Assembly (NCBI GenBank): GCA_014526335.1
Contig: JACTAT010000025.1
Coordinates: 471,235-535,234, forward strand
DNA: 64,000 bases
Origin: Chrysaora quinquecirrha
Taxonomy: Eukaryota > Cnidaria > Scyphozoa > Semaeostomeae > Pelagiidae
Direction: 5' to 3'
This document shows, piece by piece, positions 1-12,200 of this stretch (its first letter is position 1; the number at the start of each line of letters is the position of its first letter). Under the pieces are notes generated by a model that was given only the letters and a program-made list of their open reading frames with translations, was not told the DNA's origin and made no database searches. Both the position numbers and the translations under genes were made by a program.

Positions 1-190
1 CATGATCAGGGAGCCAACGACGTTTCCACTTAGCTGATGAGCTCAATGGAGACGCCCAGTAGTTCTCCAAGTCATACAGCCAAAGGCTGTCCTCCTGTTT
101 GTGTATTTCGGCTATGTTTAGCCTTCTTCAGCACCATACATATTTGTATATATTTCTCTTGAATGCCAAATATTCGGATAGATAAAAAAT
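1..190 (-). repeat. SINE family 2 (tRNA-derived), minus-strand copy
   Basis: On the minus strand this resembles the better-preserved copies at 21230-21335 and 52262-52400: a stretch of the form GAGCTcA..GGAAACGTCGTTGGCTC, then a CATGATCA core. The distal part (about 90-135) matches the GGTGCTGAAGAAGGC segment of the 52 kb copy. It lies in the VPS13 intron at the window edge, so one end may be cut off. Confidence 0.6.
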
Positions 191-214
191 AATTCTTTAC
201 TGATCCACTTGTAG

Positions 215-3200
215 GTTCGCAATCATTTCCCAATGCCTCTGGATATTTCATACGAAAACCGAGAAGAAAAACTAAAGCACATGGCTACAATCAAAGGAAA
301 TGACATCTTTTCTGTTCCGCTTGCTGTTGCTTACCACACCCGGTTGTTTATTAAGCCGGCCGGATTCGGGTAAGTACGAGTAATTTCTTCTTAAATCTCT
401 GCAGCGTAAATTTTCCAAGTGCAGATTATTGTTGTCATTTTAATTTATGTGTTGCTGCTGTCTTAAAATTTAATTCCTCAAACGAGTGTCCATCACCCCT
501 TCTTAGCTAAATGGCTTCCTTTCCTTGTCATTCATCTGTTTTTCTTATGCACCTTTCCAACTTCCTCGTTTTAGAATTTACGAAAATTTGTTCGTACAAA
601 AATTTTGACCCCAGACTCAGATTGAGCACTTCAACTTTTAGTGCTAAGGCAAATTTTCTTGCTTCTAGTCCTTACAGTCATGCACGCACTCAAACCCTAA
701 CAATTAGGATTTTCATTATACCTGTCATTTCGTTGATTTGCATGTGGAATTGTTATGTACTTTCTCCGTCTAGATAGAGATGCTAGCTATTTATTTCTTC
801 AATCTCGATTTTTTTGTTTTAAGATATAAAGAGACGTCTGAAGGTATTGTTTGGAGTGAACTCAGTGGCGAAAACAGAAGAAAACTTTTTGTCTGTAAGA
901 ATGAAGCAAGCAATCCATTTTATATTCAGGTAATTATAATTTCAGTAGCCAATAACTAAAAATTATATCTGTCGTTCTTGCTTTATTATTCTTGGCATAT
1001 ATTGAGGAAATTTTAGCGATTAGCAAAGCTTGAGTAAGGCCCTTGACAAATGAACTGAACATATCACTGAACATCGTCAAAAATTGAAGTTCAGTGAAAA
1101 TCCAGTTCATTTGACAACCTTGAAGGTGCTGTGGCGTCATGGTGTAATCCAGCTGACTCGTGGTGTTAGAAGCTCAGTGTGGTCAGGGTTCGAGCCCAGC
1201 CACGGTAGCGTCACAGCCAGGGTTGAGGTCTCGATTAGTTAACCTACTACTGAGATCCTAGCGACTGGCGCTAAAACACCATATCACCTTCACCATATCA
1301 CCTTCACCTTGTTCAATCACTGAACATCGTTCAGTGAATGTTTGATCGGAGTCACAAATGTTTGTGGAACAAAATTTGTTCAATGATATGTTCCGGTCAT
1401 TTGGTCACTCAGCTGACCAATCACTGAACATTTTTATCAGGTAGCAAGTTTATCAATTTTTCACTTAAAATCTCGAATTTAGCCCCGAAATAACTGCATG
1501 AAAAGAGGCTGAAAAATTTTCAGCAAATGTTCAGTGAAATGTTCAGTTAATTTGCCCAGGGCCTAAGGCGTCGTTACTAAGAGAGTCTTGTCCAGCAATG
1601 TTTTGTGACGTCACCAAACGATCAAATATTGCTTGCAAAGCAAATCTAATTGCTTAACCAACAACGTTTGATAATTTAGCCATGGCCTAAGCAGCATTTA
1701 TTAGCCTTAGGCCCTGGCCATACGATCTAAAATTGTTGGTCAAACATTTGAGATTTTCTTCACAAGGAACATTTGACCATTTGGCCAGAATTTTGCATAT
1801 TGTGTCATACGTCATACAAAGATTAAGAGTATTCGATGAATTAGATTTAATTTTTTATGTTTTTAGGTTGTTTCTGAAGAACAAAAATATTCATCATCAT
1901 TATCCGGCCTGGAAAGATTCTCTCCAAAATTCACTCTTCACTGTCATCCACCCGTGGTTCTTCATAATTATCTCCCATCAAATGTTCTATATCGATCAAA
2001 GGTACATTGTTTTGTGTTTCATTTATAGCCAAATATCAAACCAAAATATAGAGAAATGTATCGCTAAATATAGAGTACTCATATTTATTTAATTTTCTTT
2101 CTCCGCCTTCTTAGGGAATGGCGAACTTCGAGCCTCTTAATGGTGGTGATAACTGGCCTCTCTTCAGCATTGATGTCACTGAAAACCCTGCTATTGAGCT
2201 TGAAGTAAGTCACAGGAGACCAAACTCACCTTTTTCAAGTCAGTTAACTTTACATTAATTCCCCCCTTCATCTAGGATAAATTTAATACCAAAAAAACCC
2301 TGTCAGGAAGTTGGGCGTTTTTGCATCAGCCAAATGAGATTGCATCCAAAGGGCTTCTGGAGCGTATGCATCGCCCTTTATGTGGCCCTGGCCCTCTTGC
2401 CTATAAGCCCCCAAGTGGTCATTAAAGTCAGTGACTGGGACAAAGAAAGAACCTCCGGTCCATTGCATACATCCCTTCTGCCCCCGGCCCTCGAGCCTCA
2501 GCTACCCGTTAACTGCGTGACCACAAAAACACTTTAAAGCCGGTGGCTAATACACGTTGTTAACCACTGAAGAAAGTGGCAAACGAGAGGAGCGGTAGAA
2601 GAAAGCAAAGTTTGCAGATAACTTGAAGTGACAGGTTGAAAGAATAAGCGCTATCTAAAGGGAGGGAGAGAAGGGCAAATTGACAACCAACATTTTCCTC
2701 AAACATATGATACCCTTCCCATGAACCAGAGCAATCTTTTCCCAGTGTTAAAGGTTTAAAGTGTTCTTTCTTGTCCTATTTTCAGGTAAAGGGTTATTTG
2801 GGCAAAGATTGGGTTGGTAATTTCAGTCTAAATCCACGAAAGAGTAGTGACCCTACAAGCAAAGTTGTTTTGGTGCAGAAAGGCGAAGGGAAGGACGATC
2901 TGACGGTAATCTAAATTAATCTTTACCTATCATAGAAAACTATTAATTTAAAAGGGCCTGTCTTAACGATCAAGAATTAATTTTCAAACATCTTACATTT
3001 GCATAAGCCATATTGCAAAACATTGCTCGTCAAACAATTTTGCTCGCGAGAAGTTCATAAACATTTCTAATCAATTCCACTGGTCGAACAATGTGACGTG
3101 GTCAAGCGGTCAAAAATTGCTTCGAAAGCAAGTTTTAGCTGTTTGACCGTTTATCTTATTTGATATTTTGTATTTTTCCTGATGACTTTTTAATTTTTCA

Positions 3201-6200
3201 GTCTCTTTATGACGTTTATACTCTGAGGAGTGTCAGACGAAAAAAGCTCTTTAAGTAGATCTATAGTTGTTCTGCTTTTTATCAGAATCTTGAAATTTTG
3301 TCCATTCAAAGACTTTTTTATACTTTGTAGGTTGGCCTATATACAGACATTACGGGCAGTCGACATGTTACGATATTCAGTCCTTACTGGGTTGTGAATA
3401 AGACAGGAAGGCAACTCGAGTATCAGGTAGGTGCAATGGCTCCCACATTTCAAGACTTTTTTTTCTTTATTGCACCCATTATCTATTCTCATGCATATAT
3501 TTTTATTCATTTAGGTTTATGGTGAATCGAGAGTTTATACACACAGTGGAACATCATCTGAGGCATTGATGATTATGATACAAGGAAGTAATAAAAAGGT
3601 ACAACCATTTGTGTATAATTTCGGTTTTCTGATTTTCTATGGCCTCACCCTTTCAAGTCCTGATCTCTGTGTATAATGACCGCTTATCATAACGTTTGCC
3701 ATTTGCTTTTAGCCTCTCTCCCTTTCTCTGCATGTACTTTCTGCTCTGTGGCGCCTTGTGGAAATCCATCTTCTGTCCCTGTTTGTTTCACATCTCGCAT
3801 TGTTGCTCCCCTCTCTCCATGGAGCCATCTACAACCGTCCTTCCATAAAACCAATCCGACAACTCTCTTTTACTTTCTGATGTTAACTCCTTTGTTTGCT
3901 ACAACGCATTTCCTTTCTGTCCCTGTTTATTTCAAATCTCCCTTTTTTGTTCCCCTCTTTCCATGGAGCCTCTTACAATCCTCCTTTCATAAAACCAATC
4001 TGATCTGAGAACTCTCTTCCCTTTCTGCGGTCAACTTGGCCCGTCGTTATCTAGAGCCTTCTTTCATTTTATTTCTCTTTTCATCTCCATCTTCAAAGCT
4101 CTCTAGCAAACAAATTACTGTTTATGTTAGATTGTTATTGTTTGTCTTTTGTTCTTTCTTCACTCATCTCTCACTATCCATGCACTCTGATCGAATTCTT
4201 TGAAATAAGCTCTTTTCCTTGAATCAAATAAAAGCAAACGAAACGCCCGAAACCCCTTCGTCCTTTAATTCAATTCAATTCAATTCAATATTTTTCGTAA
4301 AATACAAGTTTACAAAATAAAATCTACTACAAAAATACTTGTATTTTACGCGACCCAAGAAAAGCAGAGCTTATCTAGCTTGGGCCGCTAAATTAAAGTT
4401 TTAATTATTCAATAACATTTAAAATACGTAAGTTGCAATAACAATAACAAAGATAATAATACATGTACTAAAACAACATAACGTGATATTAAAGACTATC
4501 ATACTTTTTTTTTGTTTTTATAATTTTTTGTTTTTTTTTTCTTTTCTCTTTCTTTTAACAAAAGCAACAAATTAATTGCCTACGAAGTCATTTTATTACC
4601 AAGCAATGTAATTGTAATTGTTGCTTCCTTTCCATGGAGCCATCTACAACTGTCCTTCCATAAAACCACATCTTTTCCCTTTCTGCTGTTTACTCCTTTG
4701 TCTACCACGTCTTACACCTTTCCTATACTGGGTCTTTTTGCATTACACCCCTCTGTTAAAGACATCCTCACCCTTATGCCTGAGATATTGTTTTACCCCA
4801 ATTGCAGATGAAACTATGTGTATCGGGCTGTGAATGGAGCAGTGAATTTTCAGTTGACACTGTTGGCAGTGATGGTTCTGTTAAATCGGTTGGTAAACAT
4901 GGAAAAACCTACGAGGTAAATTTTCCCAAGTTCTTAATAGTCTAACCCCCCCTGAAAATGCACGATCTTCCCAGCAAAGTCAATAAACATCTTCGTATAT
5001 TCAAGGGGGTCGATATGTGCGAAAATGTTTAAAAAGCCTTTAAGAAACTGTCTGTACTATATTAGGGTACAATTTAAAAACCTTTTGAACTGAGCCCTTA
5101 GCTCATTTCTTTTGAAACGAGTTGTTCCTTCATCTCCACCTTGACCCCTCTCGTTCTCATTTATTCCCGCCGATTTCCACTTCGTCCCAGTTGTTCCCTC
5201 CGATTCCAAGTTATTCCCACTTCGTTTCAGCATGTTACAATGATTCCATTCAGTTCCGTTTATTCCCACTCATTCCACGAGTTCCCAGCTTTTGTTTGTT
5301 CCAGATTTTAGCGCATGCTGGCTAATGGATGAAAAAGTGTGTATAATTCGTTTTTCTACTGGTTAACTGAAGAGTTCACAACTTTTTTCTTGACGTTCCT
5401 TGATTATTTAGATTGGGGTTGGTATAACTTTATCGTACTTCAGCCTGACAAAGATTGTGACATTGACACCACTGCATATGCTATCGAACCATACCAAGGT
5501 TAGCCATCTCCATTGTTTCTTTTTAATTCTAAGGAATATCTTTAATTTTATTAACATGTTCATTTCATGACGCTTGATTTTTGTACCTCGATTCCAAGAT
5601 TCTTTTCCCTGATTTCGTTTCTTCCATTAATTGTGGTACTTTGTTCTTTGCAGCATCTAATAAGTTTGGCAGAAGCCGATGCTAAAGTGGCAGAATTTCA
5701 TAATATCAATCCCGGAGAGGTAATTATTACAATATAGAATATTATTGTTATAAATCATCATATCACCACTACCATCATCAGCAGCGGCAGCAGCGGTAGC
5801 GGTAGCGGTAGTGGCAACATCATCATCATCAACACCATAATGATTGTCGTCCTCATCATCATCATCGTCATCATCATCATCATCATCATCATTATCATCA
5901 TCATCATCGACACAATCATGTTTGTCGTCCTCGTCATCATCATCATCATCAGCAGAAGCAGCATCATTGAACCTCATTCCTTTGCCTAGCCCCTTCATAT
6001 CTATTCAGTCTTGTCCTGGCCTGGTCCTCTTCTCCCTCTTACAGCTCCAATAATTGCTTTCAGCTCGGACTTTAAAGGACCTGCCTTCTAGTCAGCTATT
6101 TCTATTTTCTGATTACCATGAAAGAAAGCCTTGGCAGCATTAACCTTATCAACTTGAAAAACTATAAATTCTTTGACTTTGATGATCATAAATCTTTCTT

Positions 6201-9200
6201 TGATCATAACAATTAAAAAAAACAGATTAACTAAACTTTCTTTGTTTTCTTTATTCGATAGTCTGTTCCATTCTGGCCAACATTTCTACCTCCAAAGAAT
6301 CTATACATCAACGTGAATGGGGTTGAGTCAATTCGATTTAACCCAGTTCCTGTCACAACTTTATTGTTGAAAATGACAAGCGAGGTTGGTAAATTTATTT
6401 TATTTTTGGTTTTGCAGTCTCTTTTTTCTCTCTAAAGTAGAAGGTGTAAGTATAAGGCCCTGGCCAAAGGATCAAACATTGTTGGTCAAGCATTTGAGAT
6501 TTGCTTTTCAAACAATGTCTGACCGTCTGGCCACGTCACAAAACATTGCTTGACGATCAGAATTGCTCAGAAATGTTTCATTTTTGAAAAACTTCAAAAA
6601 CATTTTATGCTTGGATCAAGCAATAATTGTTTGATGAGCAATAGTTTGTGATGTTGCCAAACAGCCAAACATTATTTTCGAGAAACAAGTTTCAGTTGTT
6701 TGCCAAACAATGAAGTAGCTTAGCAATGCTTAAATGTGTTTGAGAAACTTAACATTTTCCAGGGCCTTAAGATTGTTGAGAAAAAAGCATCTTATTGTCT
6801 TACTCTATTGTTTCGATTTTGAGCTACAATGGTGTTGTGAATTATTTTGGATATCTTTTTTGTTTATTTTAGATTGGAGGTGTTTGTGTTAATTTCCAAG
6901 AGAAAGACGCAGCTTCTATATTGTCATTCAGCCCCTATTTTGAAGGAGCAGCCCCCGTCAGAATTGAAAATTATTGTCCTAACATCAGTATGGTCAGTTA
7001 TAAGCAGAGGTGAGCAGTTTATTGATATATTACATCTCCTGAGTGCATGTATAAACCTTTTTAAAGAGGTCTGGGTCGGTGCGACGTTTTTCTGGAAAAT
7101 GGTAGATATGTCGAGTAAGGTAATTCTCTCCTTGTGCTGAAAGGTCTATTTGAGTAGGTTGTGAAATCCATTTAGAGTTTCTTGCTTTTCATGAAAATAG
7201 CTTCGTTAGTTTCTTATAAGAGGTTTCTTCTAAAGAGGTTTCTTATAAAGCATGAGTGTATTCATTCAACATAATCTTATTCTTATTTCTCTTCAGCGAA
7301 AGTGAAAAGACATACGTACTGTGCTATGGTCAGTCCATCCTGTATACATGGGATGAGCCAATGAAAACACATTCACTTACATGTGGATTTATTGAACCAA
7401 AAAGTTCATCTGATATCATTCCACTTGACAAGGTAACTCAGACTATCTGTTCTGCTGATACTACTTACCTTACCCCCTGGAGCCTTCATATTTTTGTTAG
7501 TTGGCAATATGAAACGAAGGGATTCCAGGAGGTGATGTGTCAGTTTTTCATTCCTGTTTCACCATAAAATCTTCGTATTGTGTCTCACCACTAAATCATC
7601 TTGCTAACCATTGGTAGTCTTTATTCTATACAGTAGACTACACGTGTATTGCCCTACACATTCGTGCTTCTTTGCCTTTGATCGATCTTTCTATTTTAGA
7701 ATGGTTTTGGTAGAATGAGTGCTAATGATGTTGCTGTGTACTGGGTCAGCTTTCTTGATGGGTTACAAAGAGTTCTGCTTTTTACTGAAGATTTCAAGCT
7801 TGCATACAAAGCCAGCCAGGTAACGACATTTAACTGATTATTTACTAGACAATTTATTTATAGTGGCACTTTGCCCTAATTTGGGTGGCGTTCTTGACTT
7901 CTTCACACACCTTATATTCCTGGTGTAAATTGCTTATTCCATTAATTATGATTTTAAAATCTTTCTTGAAGGAACAAACCCTTCGTCCTACACAGGACAT
8001 AACGATAAACCTACAGAGCATTGGTTTATCTTTGGTTGATGTCGAAAAACGTCTTGATATCTGCTATCTTGGCATCAGAAAGTAAGTGGAAAACTTCTTA
8101 TTGTTTATATCAGAGCATCTTTTGGTATACAAACTAGTTGGGAAATCCCCATAGGCCCAATCTCCACCAGGCCCTAACATTTCCTCACCAGTTGACCAAA
8201 GATTCCCCAGCAGTAAAAGTGCCCTTCTTGCTGAAAAAGATTTTTAGGGAATCTTCGTTCATCATAATCTTTCAAACTATTATCGATTCTTATCATTAAT
8301 GTGGTCTTTCTCGGGTTTTACCACCATGTCTTCTAGTGTTGTGTCTTTCTTATGGATTTGCCCTGCACCTCTCCACTGTCAGTCACATTGTTCAATGTTA
8401 TGTTCAGTCATTGCAATTGTGTTCAATGCAAAAAGGTTATGAAATGCTCCACAAAGATTCATATTTGTAGAAGACAGTCATCCCTATTGTATTTCTTTTT
8501 GTTTCAGCCCATTTTGTTTCATCCCCACCAGCGGAATTTCGTTTAAAGATCCCCTTGTTAAGTATTAAATTTTTATACTCGTCTAAAGCCGAATCTAAAG
8601 TCCAAATTTTCGTAAGAAGAACGAGACCCTAAGTTGAAAAGTGGTATTAAAGCTTTTCACCCCAAGTACTCTTTTTTCCTTTATTGCTTCCTTAATTATG
8701 AGCAGACAACATTAACGATTGATATATTCTTCTATCTTGAAGGAGTGAAGTGTATTGGGAAGAGAAAAAGCAGAGCAGATGGAAATCAATGAGCATGAAA
8801 ATCAGTGCGGCTTTAGAAGAAGGATTTCAAAAAATCCGAAGTCAGAAATCTGTTTCTCCTGATGCTAGTGGCAAAATCTCTTTATCAGATTTAGAGGTAC
8901 AACAATTGATGACTAATTCATAATTCAAGTCAAATTTTCAGTCTCCATCCATCTGGCCAACGCAATAAATAAGAGAATGATCACATTTCTCATTGTCCGT
9001 GATGATGTCAGACGGTGCTCTCGCGAAACGTTGCCCTGCTGGATATCAAAGGCTAGTCATGATAAACGGGGAATAGCTATCATGCCTAAAACTGTTGCTA
9101 AACTAGGAGACCCTAAATCGAGAAGGCAATATATGTTTCTGTTGTCTTCAAGAAACATTTGCGTGACGACTCTCGCTACAAATTTTGTCGCGCGCTACAA

Positions 9201-12200
9201 AGTTCCAAGGTGGCTAAACTGGGAGACATCGAGGGGACAGTTTAGCCAGGCCTTAATACTGTCTCAGTTCTGTGTTTCTTATAGAAAGGCTAATCTGCTG
9301 AAGGGTTTTACTTTTTAAGGTGGATTTTGACAAGATGATGATCACAAAACCAACGAAGATTCGGATCAGAAGAACTTATCACAGTGGACTTTCATTTCAA
9401 TATACAGTGTCACCAAACTTGATGCTTGTGCATGCCAAAATCAATGCTATTCAGGTATTATTATTAAAATTTATACAACATTAATTTTTTGAACGGTTGG
9501 GGTCGCTTATGCCTCTTAGTCTTTCACTAAAGAACATGTAGGATCAGAGCGGGCGAATGGCCAAAACTATCATGTGACAGACCAGGCAATAGGGATAGGA
9601 AATCACTAGGTGTAGTCACATTGAGATGGAAGATTGAGGTCGTACCGCAAAGATTATCCCTGGGCTATTCAGTAATCCCCAATACTCAGCACATGCCTTG
9701 CAAAGACAGCATTTGTATCTGCCTATCTATCTATCTGCCCAGCTATCTGTCAGAGTCTTATGTTTGCAGATACAAAATCGCCTTTTTCCCCGAGTCTGGT
9801 TTTTCTCCAGTGGTCAAGGGTAATGAATAGAATAAAACAACGACAATAAATTTGAAATGCAGATTTGACTGATTTTATTTGACTGATGTATTTTGTAATC
9901 TTAATATTCCCTGTATGTTCTTTTGCTAGATTGACAGCCACGTCCCTGGATCAACATTTTTAACTGTCTTGCATCCTGTAGAACCTCCGAAATCGATTGC
10001 TGCTGAAACTGGTATGTCTAAATACTGAACGTTTGTTCTTTGATATTCAAGAGAAGTTTAAGACTCGTTAAGCTTTAGAGTAGGTCTTTGAGATCATGCG
10101 ACCATGAAAGATGTCGGACATGTATCCTCTGATATTGTATGCTTTGCTCACATAAAAAAGCATTTGACATGGTTACATGTTCGAGACCTTTTAACACCAC
10201 AGATTCGAGACCTTTTAACACGACAGGATCGAGACCTTTTAGGTTACAGGTTCGAGACCTTTTAAGGCCGCAGGTTCGAGACCTTTTAACACCACAGGAT
10301 CGAGACCTTTTAGGTTACAGGTTCGAGACCTTTTAAGGCCACAGGTTCGAAACCTTTTAACACCACAGGATCGAGACCTTATAGGTTACAGGTTCGAGAC
10401 CTTTTAAGGCCACAGGTTCGAGACCTTTTAACACCACAGGATCGAGACCTTATAGGTTACAGGTTCGAGACCTTTTAAGGCCACAGGTTCGAGACCTTTT
10501 AACACCACAGGATCGAGACCTTTTAGGTTACAGGTTCGGGACCTTTTAAGGCCACAGGTTCGAGACCTTTTAACACCACAGGATCGAGACCTTTTAGGTT
10601 ACAGGTTCGAGACCTTTTAAGGCCACAGGTTCGAGACCTTTTAGATCACAGGTTCGGGACCTTTTAACCTTTTAACACCACAGGACCTTTTAGGTTCGAG
10701 ACCTTTTAGGTTCGACACGACAGGTTCGAGACCTTTAAGGCCACAGGTTCGAGACCTTTAACAGACCTTTTTAGGTTACAGGTTCGAGACAGGTTTTAAC
10801 ACCACAGGATCGAGACCACAGGTTCGGGACCTTTTAAGGCCACAGGTTCGAGACCTTTTAACACGACAGGATCGAGACCTTATAGGTTACAGGTTCGAGA
10901 CGAGACCTTTTAAGGCCACAGGTTCGAGACCTTTTAGGTTACAGGTTCGAGACCTTTTACAGAGCCGAGACCAGGTTACGAGACCTTTTAAGGCCACAGG
11001 TTCGAGACCTTTTAACACGACAGGATCGAGACCTTATAGGTTACAGGTTCGAGACGAGACCTTTTAAGGCCACAGGTTCGGGACCTTTTAAGGCCACAGG
11101 TTTGAGACCTTTTAAAGCCTCGGGTTCGACACCTTTCAGGTTACCGATTTGAGACCTTCTATTTATAAATCTCCCAAGTTACCTTTAAAAAACTGATTAT
11201 GATATTCCTCATCTTGCCACCCCAAATAATGTTACTTGTTTTCTTATAGCTCCGAAGCCGTTTTTTGAGATGAGCTTAACAACTAAAGTCAGTGACAAAA
11301 AATTTGTTAATGAAATCAGGTAAGATTTTCATCTATATATTTTACATGACTTATGGATGGAAGGGGATGTGCTGCAAAGACTTAACAGACCCACCCACTT
11401 ATAATGTAGACATTAACCGGACACAAGAAATCCAAGGCCAAAACCCACCCATATGGGCGACACAGATTCCATGAACCCTTACCCAAATAATGGTAATGGT
11501 GTTATATTAAACGAAAATAATGGTACCATTTATATTACCCAAATATTTACCCAAATAATGGTGGTAGTTTTATTAAGTAGTTCGCGAAATATTTTCGTTT
11601 GTGTATAAAGCTGTATTTTATATTAATAAAGCGTATTTCCCTTCCTCATTTTCCAATAAAGCCTGTGATATTTTCCACTTTCAACCATTGGATAATCTAG
11701 TGATGAAATACTTTTCAAATTCAATATTTATTACGAGTAATGAAACCAAGATCTTCACATTTTATTTGGTTTCTTTTAGTTACTTCAAAATCCTTATTCA
11801 AGAAATGGATGTAAAAGTTGACAAAGGCTTTCTCATGGCTCTGATTGATTTATTCACAAACAAGGAGCGACGTGGAAAAGAGGTTAGCCAAACAATCTTC
11901 TAGGTTTTCTGTTCTCGCACATGGGCCCTGCAACAGCATGCTCGCTCTCCACTCGTGCGCTTTGCCTTCCGCAAAACAGTTATCCTAACAACGTTCGGTC
12001 TTTTTAGTATCTGTGTAACGATTATGATAATTTCTGTCTGTCTGCAGAAGTAGATAGCAACCTAAACAGCTTGCTGTTGCGATAGAGCATTGTCATGCAG
12101 ACTTTTCTGTTGTTTATAAATGTTCATATCATTTCTATAAGAAACCTTGCTGCCGATTTTCTAGTAGGTTCTTTAAAGTTTGAGCATAATAACTTTACGT

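Larger units (their letters stand above)
824..9454 (+). other. VPS13: Exons for the VPS13 adaptor-binding (VAB/SHR-BD) region
   Basis: These exons encode repeated beta-rich modules. The clearest repeat signature is the [20 protein letters not shown] segment in exon 3331-3426, with related stretches PVVLHNYLP (1867-2001), [11 protein letters not shown] (5412-5498) and VPFWP (6262-6384). In characterised VPS13 proteins this module binds organelle adaptors carrying a Pro-x-Pro motif; that role is family knowledge and is not visible here. Conserved asparagines of the repeats (for example VVNKTG) are present. The exons have mutually compatible phases and show no in-frame stop. Confidence 0.8.

Noticed and set aside
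1121..1310. A functional tRNA gene
   Set aside because: A- and B-boxes are present but no cloverleaf or anticodon arm could be drawn, and near-identical copies with the same 3' body exist, so it is a SINE.
5657..6053. Asp-rich acidic protein or Ser-rich protein
   Set aside because: Translation of an ATC microsatellite inside a VPS13 intron; the flanking exons belong to VPS13.
10139..10336. 65-codon ORF with RPFNTT-type repeats
   Set aside because: A shadow of the tandem B-box array; it ends inside the array and no other frame property supports it.
10172..11158. CRISPR-like array
   Set aside because: Units are directly abutting with no unique spacers, and the surroundings are an animal gene.
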